Below, one piece after another: positions 7,427 through 14,563 of a stretch of DNA of 14,821 bases. Source of the stretch: Candidatus Falkowbacteria bacterium CG1_02_41_21 (GTDB lineage Bacteria > Patescibacteriota > Patescibacteriia > Patescibacteriales > UBA12465); assembly GCA_001871235.1 (NCBI GenBank), contig MNUV01000010.1:1-14821 (forward strand). The letters are read 5' to 3'. The notes beneath the pieces are model-generated. The model was given only the letters and a program-made list of their open reading frames with translations, was not told where the DNA came from and made no database searches. Both the position numbers and the translations under genes were made by a program. Every line of letters starts with the position of its first letter. The stretch's first letter is position 1.

Positions 7427-8009
7427 TTAAGATTTGGCAAATTTTAGCAACGATTTAAAGTCTTCTTGATCAGCCTCTCTCACCGCCCTAATATACTCCA
7501 AACGGTTATTATCAATAGTCTTGACGCTTACTCCGCCCCAAGAAAATGATGGTTTCAGAAAAACCTTTTCCATAATAGCGTCGGCCATTACCATTAGAAA
7601 AAGGATGAATAGAAACCAAGCGATGTTTTAATCTGATGGCAATTTCTTCTTCTGGAAAAGTTTTATTTTCAATCCAATAGAAACAGTTATCCAGCAACTT
7701 TTTTAATTCGACTCCAATTACTGCCTTGTCAACACCGATGTTCTTGTTAGACTGACGAAATCGGCCGGCCCAACCCCAAACAGATCCAAACATTTGCCGA
7801 TGTAAATCTTTAACAAACTTTTCGGTGAGCAATCTATTGGCTGAAATATTTTGGTTCAATAACCACTCCATGGCTGTTTCAATATTCTGCTGTTCAAATT
7901 CATCTAATTCCTCCCGGGTTGAAATACTTTTTATTTTTAATTCTGCCTTTTCTTCTTCATCCAGGGGAGATTGTCCATCAAGATAATTGTAGTCCAAACT
8001 TAATCCCAT
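7427..8009 (-). pseudogene. Mobile mystery protein B (Fic/DOC-fold), frameshifted at the Fic motif
   Basis: The intact frame from 8009 runs 165 codons and stops at 7512, but family similarity ends after HPFSNGNGR (residues 135-143). In the next frame a good continuation begins MADAIMEKVFLKPSFSWGGV and runs on through NNRLEYIRAVREADQ to a TAA at 7427-7429. This is the normal C-terminus of the family, so the 3' end is a separate frame of the same gene. Joining the two with the usual four residues after GNGR gives about 200 residues, as expected for mobile mystery protein B. The upstream part (LHRQMFGSVWGWAGRFR) is typical of Fic-fold proteins. These modify target proteins by AMPylation or related chemistry; the substrate of this family is unknown. 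The second Arg of the HPFx(D/E/N)GNGRxxR motif is lost in the damage. The ATG overlaps the end of A. Confidence 0.87.
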
Positions 8010-8464
8010 AAATGTCTTGGTTGATTAGCGATGATTTCAGAGGCCCTATCTTTTATCGCCCTCTTAATTCTGGCAGATGAATTAGCCTGTTTTTCGAGTT
8101 GCATAGTCCTATTGGTCCGCGCCACAATATTTTCGGCGACATGGTAGGCTTGATTTTTGATTATCTTACTTAGGCTTTTCTCTGGGGCCGAAAAACCATA
8201 AACTAACTTTAAATTCAAAGCTTGAGCGACTTCTTTCAAATTTTTTAAACTAATTGAACCATTCTTTTCTCTCTGTTCTATCTCCTTAACACTCTGAGCT
8301 GTAATTCCCAATTTCCCTCCTAATTGGCTTAGAGACATTCCCAGGGCTGTTCTGGCAGAATGAACCCAACCGTCGGAAAGCCTTGTAATACTTTCCAGTT
8401 TATTAAAAGCCTTAATCTTTCGATCTAATTGTTCAATTTGTAAATTTTTATTAATATTTTTCAT
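8000..8464 (-). CDS. Mobile mystery protein A (XRE-family HTH regulator)
   Basis: 154 residues, the usual size. Residues 33-90 form a lambda-repressor-type helix-turn-helix domain (ARTALGMSLSQLGGKLGI, SVKEIEQRE, ISLKNLKEVAQALNLKLVYG). The C-terminal half is helical with NIVARTNRTMQLE and ends in HLWD, the hallmark ending of this family. The family is normally paired with the Fic-like B protein, as here. The B start lies inside the last codons (8007-8009 against a stop at 8000-8002), so the two are translationally coupled. The gene looks intact. Two palindromes at and just before its start codon suggest that it represses its own promoter. What the pair does in the cell is not established; a toxin-antitoxin-like role is often guessed from the Fic/XRE pairing. 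Confidence 0.9.
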   Translation of the reverse strand: MKNINKNLQIEQLDRKIKAFNKLESITRLSDGWVHSARTALGMSLSQLGGKLGITAQSVKEIEQREKNGSISLKNLKEVAQALNLKLVYGFSAPEKSLSKIIKNQAYHVAENIVARTNRTMQLEKQANSSARIKRAIKDRASEIIANQPRHLWD

Positions 8465-8479
8465 AAGGTTATAACCTTA
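8464..8479. promoter_or_regulatory. Proximal operator palindrome for the XRE protein
   Basis: TAAGGTTATAACCTTA is a perfect 16-bp palindrome. Its last base (on the - strand) is the A of the ATG of the XRE gene. It repeats the core of the larger palindrome upstream, 33 bp centre to centre, about three helical turns. Binding here by the XRE dimer would block transcription through the start codon. Confidence 0.75.
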
Positions 8480-8488
8480 AAGATTGAC

Positions 8489-8520
8489 TATCTGTTTAAG
8501 GTTATAACCTTAAACAGATA
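8489..8520. promoter_or_regulatory. Distal operator: perfect 32-bp palindrome overlapping the -10 region
   Basis: The 32 bases read identically on both strands, centred between 8504 and 8505, with the same TAAGGTTATAACCTTA core as the proximal site, here flanked by TATCTGTT and AACAGATA arms. It lies across the predicted -10 box of the - strand promoter, so repressor binding would directly hide it. The longer arms suggest a higher-affinity site than the proximal copy. Confidence 0.8.
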
Positions 8521-8528
8521 AGCTACAA
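8501..8528 (-). promoter_or_regulatory. Predicted promoter of the mobile mystery A/B operon
   Basis: On the - strand TTGTAG (8523-8528) as -35 and TATAAC (8501-8506) as -10 are 16 bp apart. The -10 is a 5/6 match, the -35 only 3/6. The -10 sits in the centre of the 32-bp palindrome, as expected for an autoregulated repressor gene. A weak AAGG at 8475-8478 may serve as ribosome binding site, 10 nt before the ATG. Confidence 0.45.
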
Positions 8529-8631
8529 ATACCTATTTTTATCAAAAATTACCTTATTTTTAGTATATATTAAATAATTAAAATAATCAATAGATGTGCA
8601 CACACATATTGCACTTTTCTATAATTATCGG

Positions 8632-8656
8632 GTATTTTGGGAATATGCCAAAATAC
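8632..8656. repeat. Inverted repeat in the 8521-8744 intergenic region
   Basis: GTATTTTGG (8632-8640) and CCAAAATAC (8648-8656) form a 9-bp stem with a 7-nt loop, and can be extended imperfectly on both sides. No T-tract follows, so it is not an obvious terminator. Nearby, ATACGACAA occurs twice (8653-8661 and 8698-8706) and TGTGCACA (8595-8602) is another small palindrome. No coding frame is supported anywhere in 8521-8744. Confidence 0.5.
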
Positions 8657-8716
8657 GACAATTGCAACTTTTAGTAACTTGGTTTTCAACTTAAAATATA
8701 CGACAAAATAGCTGAC

Positions 8717-8738
8717 AGTTTTAAGTATACTTAAAACT
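8717..8738. repeat. Perfect 22-bp AT-rich palindrome at the end of the polysaccharide operon
   Basis: The 22 bases are self-complementary around the core TTTAAGTATACTTAAA. It lies 6 bp past the stop of the last gene of the - strand glycan operon (8745). It lacks a GC-rich stem and a T-run, so it is a weak terminator at best. An operator or protein-binding site is equally possible. Its sequence differs from the TAAGGTTATAACCTTA operators 200 bp away. Confidence 0.6.
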
Positions 8739-8744
8739 AAACAT

Positions 8745-9512
8745 TTAAACCCTGGGTCTTGATAAAAATTGGCTGAATTTGCTTAATATTCTTCTAATGA
8801 TAAAAAAGCACGGAACCGGCAGATTATTAACCTTCCAAGCGCGACGCAATTCCTTCCAGCCCTTGATTCTCTGTTTTAAGCTGCTGCCACTCGCCCCGCC
8901 GGCTCTCATCTTAACGACAATCTCTGATAGGTATTTAACCTTGATCTTATTGATCTTTAATGACCTGAGAATAAATTCATAATCGGCGGCCAATGAGAAA
9001 GAAGTATCAAAAATCTTTTCGGACTTATTATACACTTCCCTTTTTACAAACAAAGTTGGATGAGGAATAATCCAACCGCCATTAATTTTACTTTCTTGAT
9101 ATTTCCCGCTCCGCCAATATCTGGTTTGTTTGTCAGTATTATCCTGATCCACATAAACCAAATCGCCGTAAACAGCATCAACATCCGGATTAGCCGCAAA
9201 AACATCATTGATCTTGGCTAAAACATTTTGATCATAATAGAAATCATCGGAATTTAAAATTCCGATAATATCGCCAGTCGTCAGCTTTATTCCCTTGTTC
9301 ATGGCGTCATAAATACCGGAATCTTTTTCGGAAACCAATCTGATGGGATATTTCCTTTGATATTCATTGACTATGGCTATCGTTCCATCCGTGGAAACAC
9401 CATCAATCACTAGATATTCCAGATCTTGGTGGGTTTGGCTAATAACACTATCAATCGTGTCAGAAATAGTTTTAGCGCTGTTATAGCTGGGGGTTATAAT
9501 GGAAATTTTCAT
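8745..9512 (-). CDS. Family 2 glycosyltransferase
   Basis: 255 residues of the GT-A fold. The start is canonical for GT2 (MKISIITPSYNSAKTI). Other signatures are VIDGVSTDGT (35-44), SEKDSGIYDAMNKGI (61-75), the metal-binding NSDD (87-90) and the acceptor-side LAADYEF (174-180), with HPTLFVKREVY before it. The SEKDxGIYDAMNKG block groups it with WcaE-like enzymes of colanic acid and related capsules. It would transfer one sugar from a nucleotide donor to the growing lipid-linked oligosaccharide at the cytoplasmic face of the membrane. The basic, partly hydrophobic C-terminus (PVPCFFIIRRILSKFSQFL) may anchor it. Donor and acceptor are unknown. It is the last gene of the - strand operon, starting 4 nt after the methyltransferase stop. 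Confidence 0.9.
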   Translation of the reverse strand: MKISIITPSYNSAKTISDTIDSVISQTHQDLEYLVIDGVSTDGTIAIVNEYQRKYPIRLVSEKDSGIYDAMNKGIKLTTGDIIGILNSDDFYYDQNVLAKINDVFAANPDVDAVYGDLVYVDQDNTDKQTRYWRSGKYQESKINGGWIIPHPTLFVKREVYNKSEKIFDTSFSLAADYEFILRSLKINKIKVKYLSEIVVKMRAGGASGSSLKQRIKGWKELRRAWKVNNLPVPCFFIIRRILSKFSQFLSRPRV

Positions 9513-9516
9513 AAAT

Positions 9517-10320
9517 CTATTTTAAAGCCTCAACAAATAAGGAATCCGGTTTTCGGGGATAATCTCCATCTTGAGCTTTATCCAAGGCATATTTATTCCA
9601 ATCCAAAATTCCGGACTCATTATAATTCATAATTTTAAAATCTCTGAAACCGACACTGGCCAATAAAATTTTTAAATCCAATTTATCATACATCCACCGG
9701 TGAGCTTCACCGGATTTTTGGGGATTGGCTTTTTTAACGAAACCGACAATAAATCTTTTTAATCTACTAAAGCGATCATCTCGCCGCAGAAAATTAATAA
9801 TTTTATCTTTTAAGCTAAAATTGGGAGATTGGCCGTCGGGAAAATTTAAATTTAATAAGGGCTTAAATTCTTCCCCATTTCTAAAAAGAATATAATCTTT
9901 ATTAAATTTTCCGCCTTTGATGGTCTCCAACATCTCCCCGCCGCTCTTTTGTCTGACAATTTGATCAAAAAGCTCTATTTTATTCCATTTATAATTTAAG
10001 ATCGCCGACTGGTCGTTAGAATTGAATCCTTTGGCCAAATTACTTAAATACTCCAGACAAATTTGCTCCAAATCAGGAATCACGACTCGGATGATTCCGC
10101 CCGGTTTTAAAACCCGAAAACAGTCAGCGATAAATTTTTCCGCCTCAAATTTATTAATATGCTCCAAAACATGAGAATGATAAACAACGTCAACAGAATC
10201 CGACGAAAACGGCAATTTATTTTTGATGTTGTGATATTTAACAAATTGAGAGCGATACAAATCTAAATTTATCCAATCCGGATGATAATTATGACCGCAA
10301 CCGATATTTAATAATTTCAT
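9517..10320 (-). CDS. Class I SAM-dependent methyltransferase (glycan cluster type)
   Basis: 267 residues. Motif I is LNIGCGHNY (4-12), followed by the acidic LDLYR, the motif around VVYHSHVLEHI (45-55), and FRVLKPGGIIRVVIPD (68-83). The C-terminal part ends with a helix and strand, AHRWMYDKLDLKILLASVGF, common in methyltransferases that sit in polysaccharide loci. It would methylate a sugar or, less likely, a small-molecule precursor, using S-adenosylmethionine in the cytoplasm. The target cannot be read from sequence. It starts 9 nt after the aminotransferase stop. Confidence 0.85.
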   Translation of the reverse strand: MKLLNIGCGHNYHPDWINLDLYRSQFVKYHNIKNKLPFSSDSVDVVYHSHVLEHINKFEAEKFIADCFRVLKPGGIIRVVIPDLEQICLEYLSNLAKGFNSNDQSAILNYKWNKIELFDQIVRQKSGGEMLETIKGGKFNKDYILFRNGEEFKPLLNLNFPDGQSPNFSLKDKIINFLRRDDRFSRLKRFIVGFVKKANPQKSGEAHRWMYDKLDLKILLASVGFRDFKIMNYNESGILDWNKYALDKAQDGDYPRKPDSLFVEALK

Positions 10321-10329
10321 AATTTTTGT

Positions 10330-11427
10330 TTACAATGATTTATAAAAATTCTTAATATTTTCACAAATATACTTTACTTCTCTCTTGGTCAAAAAAGGAT
10401 GAATCGGTAAAGATAAAATAACTTTAATCTTATCTTCTAAAACCGGCAAATAAGAATTATACTCTTTAAAGCACGGCTGTCTATGAACCGGAATGGGATA
10501 ATGAATTAAAGTGGCTATTCCCTTGGACTTTAAATATTCAATCAAACCATCGCGACTCTCCGCTTCAATTACAAAGAGATGGAAAACTGACTGAGAATTT
10601 TTTCTGGCGGCCGGTAATTTTATCTGTTTTACCTGGCGTAAATATTTGACGTAAGCAGCCGCTAACTTTTGCCTGGTCTTATTATTCCGATCCAAATACT
10701 CTAATTGAACCAGCAAAATAGCGGCCTGGATTTCATCCAAACGGCTATTAAGGCCGTAGACTTCATGCTCATAGCGATTCTTCTGGCCATAATTTCTCAG
10801 TTGTAATATTTTGTCATAAAGATATTTGTCATCAGTAGTGATTGCCCCGCCATCGCCGAAAGCCCCCAGATTCTTGGTAGGATAGAAACTAAAACAATTA
10901 ATAATACCGAATGATCCCACTTTCTTATTCTGATAAGTGGCGCCATGAGCCTGAGCGCAATCTTCAATTAAATGAATTTGGTGTTTCCGGCAAATGGCCA
11001 TGATCTTATCCAAATCAACACTTTGACCATAAAGATGGACCGGAATAATGGCTTTGGTATTACTATGAATCTTCTCTTCAATTTGACTGGCATCAATATG
11101 GAAATATTCATCAATATCCACAAAAACCGGTTTGGCCCCGACTGAAATGATGGCGAGGGCTGTCGCCGCAGCGGTATGGCTAGTAGTGATAACTTCATCG
11201 CCCGGACCGATATTAAGGGCTAATAGGGCTATTTGAAGGGCTTCCAGGCCGTTGGCCACCCCCACAGCGTATTTAGTGCCGATATAACCGGCGAACTTTT
11301 TTTCAAAATCAGCCACCTGAGTTCCTAAAATATACCAACCGGAATTAAGCACTCCCTTGATGGCTTTATCAAATTTCTGATGATGACTTTTATATTGCTT
11401 TTGAAAATCATTGAATTTGATTTCCAT
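10330..11427 (-). CDS. fdtB: DegT/DnrJ/EryC1/StrS-family sugar aminotransferase, FdtB-like
   Basis: 365 residues, normal length. PLP chemistry is supported by K185 in [15 protein letters not shown], by D156 and Q159 in [10 protein letters not shown], and by the substrate motif SGWYILG (29-35). The enzyme class puts an amino group on a 3-keto or 4-keto nucleotide sugar with glutamate as donor. The adjacent FdtA-type isomerase, one nucleotide upstream, points to a 3-amination: dTDP-3-keto-6-deoxyhexose to dTDP-3-amino-3,6-dideoxyhexose (Fucp3N or Quip3N type). The symbol is by pathway analogy; QdtB-like chemistry is also possible. Confidence 0.87.
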   Translation of the reverse strand: MEIKFNDFQKQYKSHHQKFDKAIKGVLNSGWYILGTQVADFEKKFAGYIGTKYAVGVANGLEALQIALLALNIGPGDEVITTSHTAAATALAIISVGAKPVFVDIDEYFHIDASQIEEKIHSNTKAIIPVHLYGQSVDLDKIMAICRKHQIHLIEDCAQAHGATYQNKKVGSFGIINCFSFYPTKNLGAFGDGGAITTDDKYLYDKILQLRNYGQKNRYEHEVYGLNSRLDEIQAAILLVQLEYLDRNNKTRQKLAAAYVKYLRQVKQIKLPAARKNSQSVFHLFVIEAESRDGLIEYLKSKGIATLIHYPIPVHRQPCFKEYNSYLPVLEDKIKVILSLPIHPFLTKREVKYICENIKNFYKSL

Positions 11428-11428
11428 A

Positions 11429-11857
11429 TTATTTTTTATTTAAATATTTAATAAATTCATCATAATTTCTCAGATAATCGCTCTCTTGATAATAATCGTC
11501 GGCCAAAACTAGAATGACGCAATCGGCAGAAAATTTTTCCATGGTATGCCATAACTTCGGACCCAACCTAACGCCGTAATGAGGGTTGTCCATTAAAATC
11601 CGCTGCTTATTCTTCCCGTCGTCCAATTTTAAAACAAAGCTGCCGTTGATGCAAAAAATAATCTGCTCTAATTTTTTATGGGCGTGATGGCCCCGATGGG
11701 ATTTTTTATTGAATAAATTGTTAATAAAATAAAACCTTTTGATAACAAAAGGAACATTCCGATTGGATTCGCCGATGACCAAATTACCGTCGGGAAAATC
11801 ATTGAAAGATTGTAATTTAATCAGGCCCGAATTCTTAACCTTTATTTTTTTGTTCAT
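11429..11857 (-). CDS. fdtA: dTDP-6-deoxyhexose-3,4-ketoisomerase, FdtA/QdtA-like cupin
   Basis: A longer frame starts at 11965, but the real start is probably the ATG at 11855-11857. That gives 142 residues, the size of FdtA, and avoids most of the overlap with the upstream gene (23 nt remain). The cupin signature [11 protein letters not shown] holds the catalytic His pair (H57 and H59 in the corrected numbering, matching H49 and H51 of the Aneurinibacillus enzyme). It ends with [21 protein letters not shown], typical of the family. The enzyme moves the keto group from C4 to C3 of dTDP-4-keto-6-deoxyglucose. It feeds the neighbouring aminotransferase. RmlA and RmlB, needed to supply the substrate, are not in this window. 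Confidence 0.88.
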   Translation of the reverse strand: MNKKIKVKNSGLIKLQSFNDFPDGNLVIGESNRNVPFVIKRFYFINNLFNKKSHRGHHAHKKLEQIIFCINGSFVLKLDDGKNKQRILMDNPHYGVRLGPKLWHTMEKFSADCVILVLADDYYQESDYLRNYDEFIKYLNKK

Positions 11858-12851
11858 AAAATTTGTCTTTAAATAATTTACAAAATATGATAATTGATTT
11901 GATAATTCCGAACCGTGATAGCCGAGCCACCATTTTTTCTTTAAAAGAAACTTGTTTATAGCCAAAGTTAAAATCCGGACTAAATTTTTTGACTAATTCT
12001 ATATTGTTTTGTAAGGCCCGAAAATAGGGCTCACAGATAATCCGGCGGACGTTTTCGGAAAGGTCATAGCGGCGAGCCGGCAAGTACTTAGTCGGAGATA
12101 ATAAACAAAAGCTGTGGAAGTGATAAAAAATCAAGGGAAAAATTTCACCGGTATTTTTTTCTCGGCCGATAATTTTATTATTTTCCGAATAAAAATCATA
12201 TTGCTGGACGTTCCACGGCGCCACTCCGCCACCCAGATGCCTTAATTCGTAAACTCCCTGAAAGCGGGTCGGCCAATCGTCCAAATACTTCTGATCGCCC
12301 AAACGGCCTTTATCTAAATAATCAAAACACCAATCCAGACAGGCTAAACGCCACCAATCCAGCGCCGCCAAGCTATTTTTATTATTTTTAAAAATTATGA
12401 ATTGGACGCAGTATTTCCCGCTAACCGCCGCCTGGTCGTATTTTCTGGTATAGCGATGCGAGGTAATCATAACATCCTTATCGCCCAACTCAGCAATCAA
12501 AATTTTCGGGTCGTTGAAAAAATATAAATCAGCGTCCAAATAAATCAATTTATCCCAGCTTGAATTTTTCTGCAGCAGAAACCACATGAAGTTGGAAGCG
12601 CAAGTCCAAGAATATTCCGCCACATTTCTCTCGGCTTTGACTTCCAGTAACTCCGGGCTCTCAAACTCTTCTGAGGTCACCAATCTGACATGGGGCAAAT
12701 TCATTTGGCGTAAAAGTTCATAAGTCAAGCCGTCCAAGCATAAAATCCAAAGGTTAAAATCCTCGGTACAATTAGCTGCCAACGAATTATACATGGCCAA
12801 GCCTTTATAAAAATAATTGCGATCAAACAGGGTGCAGAAATTATAAGTCAT
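11835..12851 (-). CDS. Family 8-like glycosyltransferase (nucleotide-diphospho-sugar transferase fold)
   Basis: 338 residues. The metal-binding DxD is in KLIYLDADLYFFNDP (D106 and D108). Other conserved-looking blocks are GKYCVQFIIFKNN (145-157), the GDQKYLDDWPTRFQGV segment (195-210), and HLGGGVAPWNVQQYDF. This is the architecture of a family of uncharacterised retaining transferases often found in capsule and LPS clusters of many phyla. The sugar donor and the acceptor are not known. Its 3' end overlaps the corrected fdtA start by 23 nt, which suggests translational coupling. It starts 5 nt after the stop of the preceding glycosyltransferase. Confidence 0.8.
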   Translation of the reverse strand: MTYNFCTLFDRNYFYKGLAMYNSLAANCTEDFNLWILCLDGLTYELLRQMNLPHVRLVTSEEFESPELLEVKAERNVAEYSWTCASNFMWFLLQKNSSWDKLIYLDADLYFFNDPKILIAELGDKDVMITSHRYTRKYDQAAVSGKYCVQFIIFKNNKNSLAALDWWRLACLDWCFDYLDKGRLGDQKYLDDWPTRFQGVYELRHLGGGVAPWNVQQYDFYSENNKIIGREKNTGEIFPLIFYHFHSFCLLSPTKYLPARRYDLSENVRRIICEPYFRALQNNIELVKKFSPDFNFGYKQVSFKEKMVARLSRFGIIKSIIIFCKLFKDKFYEQKNKG

Positions 12852-12856
12852 AACTT

Positions 12857-13792
12857 TTAAACGTTTAATTTTTGCCTGATTTTTTTCCAGGCGCTCTTTG
12901 GATTTTTCAGATAACTTGAAAATTTCAATAAAAAATTGTTTCTGGTTCTAAAAAATTTCATGATGCTCTTTTTGGCTTCCAAATTTTCTTTGATTTCAAT
13001 CCGATGCATATTAATTTTTATATTCTCTACCTTGGCAGTTTTATTAAAAATATTGACGATGCCGCAATTGGCGCCGCTGCCGTCAAAACCGATATTGTAA
13101 ATCAAAGATTCTCCGGGATAAAGGGTTAATTTATTTTTTAAAAAGGCCGACCCGTACCACCGAACCGCCCAAGAACTGTTTTTGCCGGCGATTTGATCTT
13201 TGAGCAGCTGGGTGTAAGGATAGGCGCCGTTAAAATCAAACTCTTTGGTTAAATTTTTGGTTTCTAACTCCGCCAATATTTTCCGGCCGTCAGGTTCAAA
13301 TAAATCCCAACCTCTTTTCCAGGTGGCCCAACCTTGGCAATCAGCCCCTTTCAAAAAATATATTTCCGGCAATCGTTCTTTGACCGGATAGATATAACTA
13401 TGAATACTAATTACCTGGTTATCATTTTCATACAGATTCAACCCTTCATTAAGATATTTAAGAAAGTAACGGGAAGTGATAATGTCATCTTCTAAAACGA
13501 TAATTCGGCCATAGTGATTAATAGTTTCGGTGACACCGGCGATAATTGACTTTCCGAGGCCGTAATTCTGGGCTCTCTCTATAATTTTAACGCTTTTGAA
13601 GCCGTTAACCTCTTTTAAATATTGTCTGACTTCGGCCACTTGTTGCCGGCTCAAATCATTATCCTTCGGTCCATCGGAAAAAATTATTAAATCAGTTTCC
13701 GAAGCCAATTCATTCTTTTCAAGGGCCTCAATTGTCTTTTGGGTATGCCAGGGACGGTTATAGACAAATAAAGCTACTGGGGCTAGTTTCAT
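12857..13792 (-). CDS. GT-A-fold glycosyltransferase (GNT-I/GT2-related)
   Basis: The frame opens at 13828, but ATG at 13790-13792 gives 311 residues, lies 4 nt after the preceding stop, and begins the conserved MKLAPVALFVYNRP. I therefore prefer it. The metal site is RIIVLEDDIITSRYF (EDD at 101-103 from this start). The typical family block GWATWKRGWDLF and the late GFDGSGANCG loop are also present. The enzyme is likely to act on the nascent glycan at the cytoplasmic face of the membrane. Substrates are unknown. The tail is basic and lysine-rich (KNPKSAWKKIRQKLNV), which could help membrane association. Confidence 0.85.
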   Translation of the reverse strand: MKLAPVALFVYNRPWHTQKTIEALEKNELASETDLIIFSDGPKDNDLSRQQVAEVRQYLKEVNGFKSVKIIERAQNYGLGKSIIAGVTETINHYGRIIVLEDDIITSRYFLKYLNEGLNLYENDNQVISIHSYIYPVKERLPEIYFLKGADCQGWATWKRGWDLFEPDGRKILAELETKNLTKEFDFNGAYPYTQLLKDQIAGKNSSWAVRWYGSAFLKNKLTLYPGESLIYNIGFDGSGANCGIVNIFNKTAKVENIKINMHRIEIKENLEAKKSIMKFFRTRNNFLLKFSSYLKNPKSAWKKIRQKLNV

Positions 13793-13796
13793 AAAA

Positions 13797-14558
13797 TTAT
13801 TTTTTAGCTTTGATAAAAGCGATAGCATACCAGCGGTCTTTAATCATGTCAGTTTTTGCGGCTTCAGCCTCATCGACGGTTAGCCATAAATTAAATTTCT
13901 TGGAATATTTCTTGTATTCTATTTCCACGCTAGAAAAATCTCTTAATAATTCATTAATTCTTCCCTTATTATAAAGCTTATTTATCGGCAAAACGTCCTT
14001 AATACCATAAGGCACGGAGATCAAGGCGGCTCCGCCAGATTTCAAGATTCTTTTTATCTCCTTCATGGCCTTGATGTCCCCCGTGGGATCGTCGTCGCTG
14101 CCGTAACGGCCGGAAACTCCGATGTGTTCCAAAGTGGAGATGCAAGTAACCATATCAAAAAAATTATCCGGATATTCGGTCTTTCGGATGTCGCCGACGG
14201 AAAACTTTATTCTATCATTTCCGATGGGCTTGGCATTTAAATCTATGCTGTTGATTTCCACCGTTTTCGGCAAAAGATCATAAAGCATATTACTGGCCGT
14301 TGAGCCGACGTCCAGCAGTCGTCCTTGGGTAATATCAATGTTTTCCAGCATCCAGGGATATTCTAAATAGCGATCGGAATTATCCGGCTGCCGCTCTATC
14401 AACTTGGCCAAGAGGACGCAATCCTTGAACTTTTCGCATTTACTTTTGCTTAAATAAAAAATAAAAATATTCAACGTCTTGATTATCTTTCCAAAAACCA
14501 CGATGCCGAGGGCCGTGGCCTGCCTCAATAGATTTAAAAATTTTACCATAATATTCAT
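13797..14558 (-). CDS. Class I SAM-dependent methyltransferase
   Basis: 253 residues. A hydrophobic N-terminal stretch at about 12-36 precedes the catalytic domain. SAM-binding motif I is LLDVGSTASNML (81-92), with D106 in INSIDL as the ribose contact and VGDIRK (121-126) as motif II. A later part reads MVTCISTLEHIG, then a GSDDDPTGDIKAMKEI stretch and a VPYG strand. It is in the same operon as another methyltransferase fragment upstream, spaced 5 nt after its stop. Two starts are possible: ATG at 14558, or ATG at 14549 (Met4). The target may be a glycan hydroxyl or a lipid-linked precursor; there is no way to choose from sequence. Confidence 0.83.
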   Translation of the reverse strand: MNIMVKFLNLLRQATALGIVVFGKIIKTLNIFIFYLSKSKCEKFKDCVLLAKLIERQPDNSDRYLEYPWMLENIDITQGRLLDVGSTASNMLYDLLPKTVEINSIDLNAKPIGNDRIKFSVGDIRKTEYPDNFFDMVTCISTLEHIGVSGRYGSDDDPTGDIKAMKEIKRILKSGGAALISVPYGIKDVLPINKLYNKGRINELLRDFSSVEIEYKKYSKKFNLWLTVDEAEAAKTDMIKDRWYAIAFIKAKK

Positions 14559-14563
14559 TGCTG

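Noticed and set aside
7512..7579. The 22-residue C-terminus of the Fic-like frame as a genuine novel tail
   Set aside because: The alternative frame in the same DNA encodes a family-like C-terminus with a proper stop, so this tail is out-of-frame translation after the deletion.
11858..11965. The longer fdtA start at 11965
   Set aside because: Its extra 36 residues lack family similarity and lie over the end of the preceding glycosyltransferase. ATG at 11857 gives the normal family size.
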